This document shows, in pieces, positions 5,047 to 7,451 of a stretch of DNA of 7,451 nucleotides. The DNA is from Acidobacteriota bacterium. GTDB lineage: Bacteria; Actinomycetota; Acidimicrobiia; Acidimicrobiales; SHLQ01. The position numbers and the translations under genes were made by a program. The stretch covers positions 1 to 7,451 of the forward strand of contig JADFOM010000119.1 of NCBI GenBank assembly GCA_022562835.1. The letters run 5' to 3'. Position 1 is the stretch's first letter. The number at the start of each line of letters is the position of its first letter. The notes beneath the pieces are model-generated. The model made no database searches. It worked only from the letters and a program-made list of their open reading frames with translations, and was not told the origin of the DNA.

Positions 5047-6000
5047 TCAGATGGAACGGGCGACACGGAAGCCGATGTTGCCGGCGGAACTGTCCACTGT
5101 ATTCCCGCTGCGAGCAGCGACTCGATAACGGCGGCAGTACGACTCGTGACACAGGTAGGAACCCCCGCGCATCACAACCATCTCGCCTTCGTCGGGACCC
5201 TGCGGATTCGTCAGCTCAGACCGTTCGTAATACGTAGGATCGAACCAGTCGCTACACCACTCCCAGACGTTGCCGCACATGTTGTATAGGCCAAATCCAT
5301 TCGGCTCAAACGTCGCAACGGCTGCGGTTCCCACGTATCCGTCATCAGCGGTGTTCTCGGCTGGAAAACTTCCTTGCCAGACGTTCATTCGATGTCGGTC
5401 GTCGGGCACCAGATCGTCGCCCCACGGGAAGAGCTTCTGGTCGAGTCCTCCTCTGGAGGCATACTCCCATTCCGCCTCGGTCGGCAGACGCACATCTGCC
5501 CACGTACAGAAAGCAACAGCATCAGCATGGGTTACGTGTATGACGGGATGATCGCCACGGCCATCCACATCGGACTGCGGACCCTCTGGGTGGCGCCAGT
5601 CCGAAGCGAACACCTGACGCCACCAAGGTGCCGCTGCCACGGCTGCGGTGTCCTCGAAGTCATCGGGCAACAGCCCCCCGAAGACAAACGACCATCCGAA
5701 CCGCTCAGCGTCGGTGACAAACCCTGAGTGGTCGACAAACGCAGCGAAGTCGTCGTTACTGATAGCGCATGCGCCGATCTCGAATTCTCCGATCTGGACG
5801 TCGTGTACCGGCCCCTCCCCGTCGGACGGGTAGCTGATTACGTCATCGCAGCCCATCGCGAAGCGAGTCTCGGTCAACCGCACCATGCGGTGTTGTGCGC
5901 TCAGCATTCCCCCGCGCGAACCAATATCGTTTCGCTCATCGCCGTTCGTATCACTAGATGCAGGTCTAACAGGGCCGCAGCACGGCTTCGGTTCAGACAT
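5047..6000 (-). CDS. Formylglycine-generating enzyme (sulfatase-modifying factor)
   Basis: A 317-residue enzyme that oxidises the cysteine of the CxPxR motif in type I sulfatases to formylglycine, using O2 and copper, in the cytoplasm. Characteristic segments are GEGPVHDV at 61-68, FVTDAERFGWSFVF at 94-107, APWWRQV at 124-130, RHPEGPQSD at 136-144, HPVIHV at 151-156, RLPTEAEWEYASRGGL at 171-186, NVWQGSFP at 206-213, GNVWEWCSDWF at 243-253 and RGGSYLCHESYC at 278-289. The two copper-ligand/catalytic cysteines are present as C284 and C289, spaced as in human SUMF1 and Streptomyces FGE, so this is a true FGE rather than a related SUMF-fold protein. The N-terminus (about 38 residues, with C7-C8 in KPCCGP) is an extra tail before the core. 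No sulfatase gene is in the window, so its substrate lies elsewhere. A strong GAGGAG ribosome site supports the start. Confidence 0.93.
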   Translation of the reverse strand: MSEPKPCCGPVRPASSDTNGDERNDIGSRGGMLSAQHRMVRLTETRFAMGCDDVISYPSDGEGPVHDVQIGEFEIGACAISNDDFAAFVDHSGFVTDAERFGWSFVFGGLLPDDFEDTAAVAAAPWWRQVFASDWRHPEGPQSDVDGRGDHPVIHVTHADAVAFCTWADVRLPTEAEWEYASRGGLDQKLFPWGDDLVPDDRHRMNVWQGSFPAENTADDGYVGTAAVATFEPNGFGLYNMCGNVWEWCSDWFDPTYYERSELTNPQGPDEGEMVVMRGGSYLCHESYCRRYRVAARSGNTVDSSAGNIGFRVARSI

Positions 6001-6008
6001 TCCAGACG

Positions 6009-6015
6009 CTCCTCT
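6009..6015 (-). promoter_or_regulatory. Strong ribosome binding site of the formylglycine-generating enzyme
   Basis: AGAGGAG on the minus strand, 8 nt before the ATG at 6000. It is nearly complementary to the 16S rRNA tail and decides this start over inner methionines such as M32 and M39. Confidence 0.75.
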
Positions 6016-6023
6016 AAATCGGT

Positions 6024-6042
6024 GCCCGTGTCGATCACGGGC
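6024..6042. promoter_or_regulatory. Perfect 7-bp inverted repeat between divergent genes
   Basis: GCCCGTG, loop TCGAT, CACGGGC in the 74-bp gap between the divergent formylglycine-generating enzyme and YihY genes. It could be an operator or a 5' leader hairpin. No T-tract is present, and a terminator would be out of place here. Confidence 0.35.
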
Positions 6043-6060
6043 GGAGGGTCAAGACCAACA

Positions 6061-6066
6061 TACGCT
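6061..6066 (+). promoter_or_regulatory. Possible -10 element of the YihY-SHOCT unit
   Basis: TACGCT fits TANNNT and ends 8 nt before the ATG at 6075. No Shine-Dalgarno precedes that ATG at normal spacing, so a leaderless transcript is plausible. No convincing -35 was found at standard distance. Confidence 0.25.
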
Positions 6067-6074
6067 GGCCCAAC

Positions 6075-6980
6075 ATGAGCAACGACCCGGAGCGACCCGC
6101 TCGCCCTCCACCGAGCCCACTCGCGATGTGGCGATGGGCTTGGCTGCTCATACGCGAGGTCATCGATGAGTACCAGCAGGATCGGGGAGGCGATGTTGCC
6201 GCGGGCATTACGTTTTGGATGCTGGTATCGATCCCCTCAGGGTTGCTCGCACTTGTCTCGGCTCTTGGCTGGCTCGAACTATTTGTCGGCGAAGAGGTCG
6301 CCAACGATGCTGAAGACGAGATCGAGACACTCATCCGTGAGACCTTTGTCGACTCCACGACGCTCCAGGAGACGGTGACCGGGCTTTTCGATTCCGCGCA
6401 TCCCGGGCTGTTCACGGTCACGACCATGGTCGCCTTCTACACGCTGAGCCGCGGCTTCGCTGGCTTGATCCGCGGACTCGACGTGGCGTACGAGGTCGAG
6501 GAAGGGCGAGGGTGGCTTCGTTTGAGGCTCGTCGCGATCGCCCTCGGGACCGCGACGGTCATGGTCGTCGGCGGTGTTGCAATCTTCCTCGTAGTCCTGG
6601 CGGGCCAAGGCCTTTCCTCAACAGGTTTGAGCTTGGCCATCGCTCTTACCGTGCTGATCGCGTGGGCAACGACAATCTTTCATCTCGCCCCATTTCGACG
6701 GAGTCCATGGCACCATGACCTACCTGGCGCGGTGCTCACAGCGATCGGCTGGGCCGCAGCTCCCCAGGCCTTCGCTATCTACGTCAGCGCAAGCTCCGCT
6801 GGCAACCAAGTCACCACAACGCTTGGAATGATCGTGTTAGCCCTCATGATGCTGTATGCGTTGAGCGTGCTGATGCTCTTGGGGGCGGAACTCAATGATG
6901 TGTTGACACGTCGCTCCGGTAGTGGGCGTCAACTGAAACGATCGCTAGTCCCAAGAATCGCCCCATTTCCGGATGAATGA
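6075..6980 (+). CDS. YihY/BrkB-family inner membrane protein
   Basis: A 301-residue integral membrane protein of the YihY/virulence factor BrkB family. The biochemical role of the family is unsettled, and despite some annotations it is not a proven ribonuclease. Six hydrophobic segments are visible at about 41-65, 109-132, 150-176, 184-205, 217-238 and 250-272. Family features are the N-terminal RGGDVAAGITFWMLVSIPSGLLAL, TLSRGFAGLIRGLDVAYEVEEGRGW before the third segment, WHHDLPGAVLTAIGWAA, and the closing LLGAELNDVL, which corresponds to the family's typical LLGAELN. The 70-105 region is an acidic loop (NDAEDEIETLIRE). The cytoplasmic tail is basic and short. The start at 6075 is the only ATG available after an in-frame stop at 6015. 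The stop overlaps or closely precedes the SHOCT gene, suggesting co-transcription. Confidence 0.85.
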   Translation: MSNDPERPARPPPSPLAMWRWAWLLIREVIDEYQQDRGGDVAAGITFWMLVSIPSGLLALVSALGWLELFVGEEVANDAEDEIETLIRETFVDSTTLQETVTGLFDSAHPGLFTVTTMVAFYTLSRGFAGLIRGLDVAYEVEEGRGWLRLRLVAIALGTATVMVVGGVAIFLVVLAGQGLSSTGLSLAIALTVLIAWATTIFHLAPFRRSPWHHDLPGAVLTAIGWAAAPQAFAIYVSASSAGNQVTTTLGMIVLALMMLYALSVLMLLGAELNDVLTRRSGSGRQLKRSLVPRIAPFPDE

Positions 6981-7027
6981 TCTATGGTGTTGGGTCGGCG
7001 GACGAATGTTCTGCCATCAAAATCGAC

Positions 7028-7032
7028 GGAGG
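7028..7032 (+). promoter_or_regulatory. Ribosome binding site deciding the SHOCT protein start
   Basis: GGAGG lies 7 nt before the GTG at 7040, an ideal arrangement. The in-frame ATG at 6977, which overlaps the YihY stop, has no comparable site. This favours GTG 7040 as the start. Confidence 0.7.
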
Positions 7033-7039
7033 CGTCATA

Positions 7040-7426
7040 GTGTTTGCAGAATTTGGTTCTGGTCAGGTGCTCTGGTCAATGTTCTGGTTCTTCCTTATCT
7101 TCATCTGGATTTGGCTCTTGATTACGGTGTTCGCCGACATCATACGTAGCAAGGACCTCGACGGGTGGAGCAAAGCAGCGTGGACGATCGGCATTATTGT
7201 GCTGCCGTACCTCGGTGTATTCATCTACCTGATCGCTCGTGGCGGCTCGATGACAGACCGCACGATCGAGCAGGTGAATAAGCAGGAAGAGGCAACACAG
7301 GCTTATATCCGCGACGTGGCCGGCTCCGGTTCGGCCGACGAGCTCGCCAAGCTCGCTGAGCTTCACAAGGCCGGCACCTTGGACGATGCAGAATACACAG
7401 CAGCGAAGGCCAAGGTCATCGGCTGA
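7040..7426 (+). CDS. Small two-TM membrane protein with PLD-N-like hairpin and C-terminal SHOCT domain
   Basis: A 128-residue protein from GTG 7040 (149 if the ATG at 6977 were used). Residues 9-34 (LWSMFWFFLIFIWIWLLITVF) and 47-67 (WTIGIIVLPYLGVFIYLIARG) are two transmembrane segments joined by a short loop, ADIIRSKDLDGWSKA. This is the pattern of the phospholipase D nuclease N-terminal family, which has no PLD catalytic part. A charged linker with a Gln/Glu-rich helix follows. The C-terminal 28 residues (DELAKLAELHKAGTLDDAEYTAAKAKVIG) are a SHOCT domain, a short helical oligomerisation module. Similar two-TM SHOCT proteins are common in actinobacteria and of unknown function. It starts 59 bp after the YihY stop, probably in one transcript. 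The extra 21 residues upstream (polar, no family match) are probably not translated. Confidence 0.8.
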   Translation: MFAEFGSGQVLWSMFWFFLIFIWIWLLITVFADIIRSKDLDGWSKAAWTIGIIVLPYLGVFIYLIARGGSMTDRTIEQVNKQEEATQAYIRDVAGSGSADELAKLAELHKAGTLDDAEYTAAKAKVIG

Positions 7427-7451
7427 CCTCAAACCGTCGAGGAATAACGAG

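Noticed and set aside
7427..7451. Terminator or start of another gene at the right edge
   Set aside because: Only a 4-bp CCTC/GAGG stem and a GAGGA that might serve as a ribosome site for a gene beyond the edge; too little to call.

Overview
The window looks like chromosomal DNA from a high-G+C actinobacterium (Actinomycetota). Support: G+C-rich codon use, a thiamine-binding-like/DauR-type HTH regulator, an AbiEi-HTH/DUF559 protein, an actinobacterial-type formylglycine-generating enzyme, and a PLD-N/SHOCT membrane protein. A lineage such as Acidimicrobiia is possible, but that is a guess. Every real gene is short-spaced, and no stretch over 300 bases lacks a gene. No rRNA, tRNA or CRISPR array was seen.

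Left third (1-3418, minus strand): a tightly coupled three-gene operon in which each stop codon overlaps the next start (ATGA). Read from 3418 leftward, it encodes a compact YgfK-type oxidoreductase (flavoprotein-like barrel plus two [4Fe-4S] clusters), an N-carbamoyl-D-amino-acid amidohydrolase of the nitrilase superfamily, and the start of a fused [2Fe-2S]/molybdopterin hydroxylase that runs off the window. In well-studied bacteria ygfK and xdhD-type genes belong to purine/urate catabolism. The likely theme here is oxidation, ring reduction and ring opening of a purine-, hydantoin- or pyrimidine-like N-heterocycle, with the carbamoylase removing the carbamoyl group at the end.

Control region (3419-3502): a 25-bp dyad overlaps plausible -35 elements of both divergent promoters. 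The rightward gene (3503-3985) encodes an unusual small regulator, a thiamine-binding-like (MTH1187/YkoF) ligand domain fused to a DauR-type HTH. It probably senses a small heterocycle and controls the operon and itself.

Middle (3988-5046): the most unusual part. Two 56-bp direct repeats (54/56 identical, 997 bp apart) bracket one minus-strand gene for an AbiEi-type winged-helix plus DUF559/Vsr-like nuclease protein. Each repeat is itself a hairpin, and copy B has near-perfect 18-bp arms. The repeat supplies the last codons and the stop of the nuclease gene. Removing one repeat unit plus the gene would leave two convergent genes separated by a single hairpin, so this looks like a small nuclease-bearing insertion in a palindromic intergenic repeat.

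Right part (5047-7426): a complete formylglycine-generating enzyme gene (minus strand) lies divergent from a two-gene rightward unit, a YihY/BrkB-family membrane protein and a small two-TM SHOCT-domain protein. No sulfatase is visible in the window.
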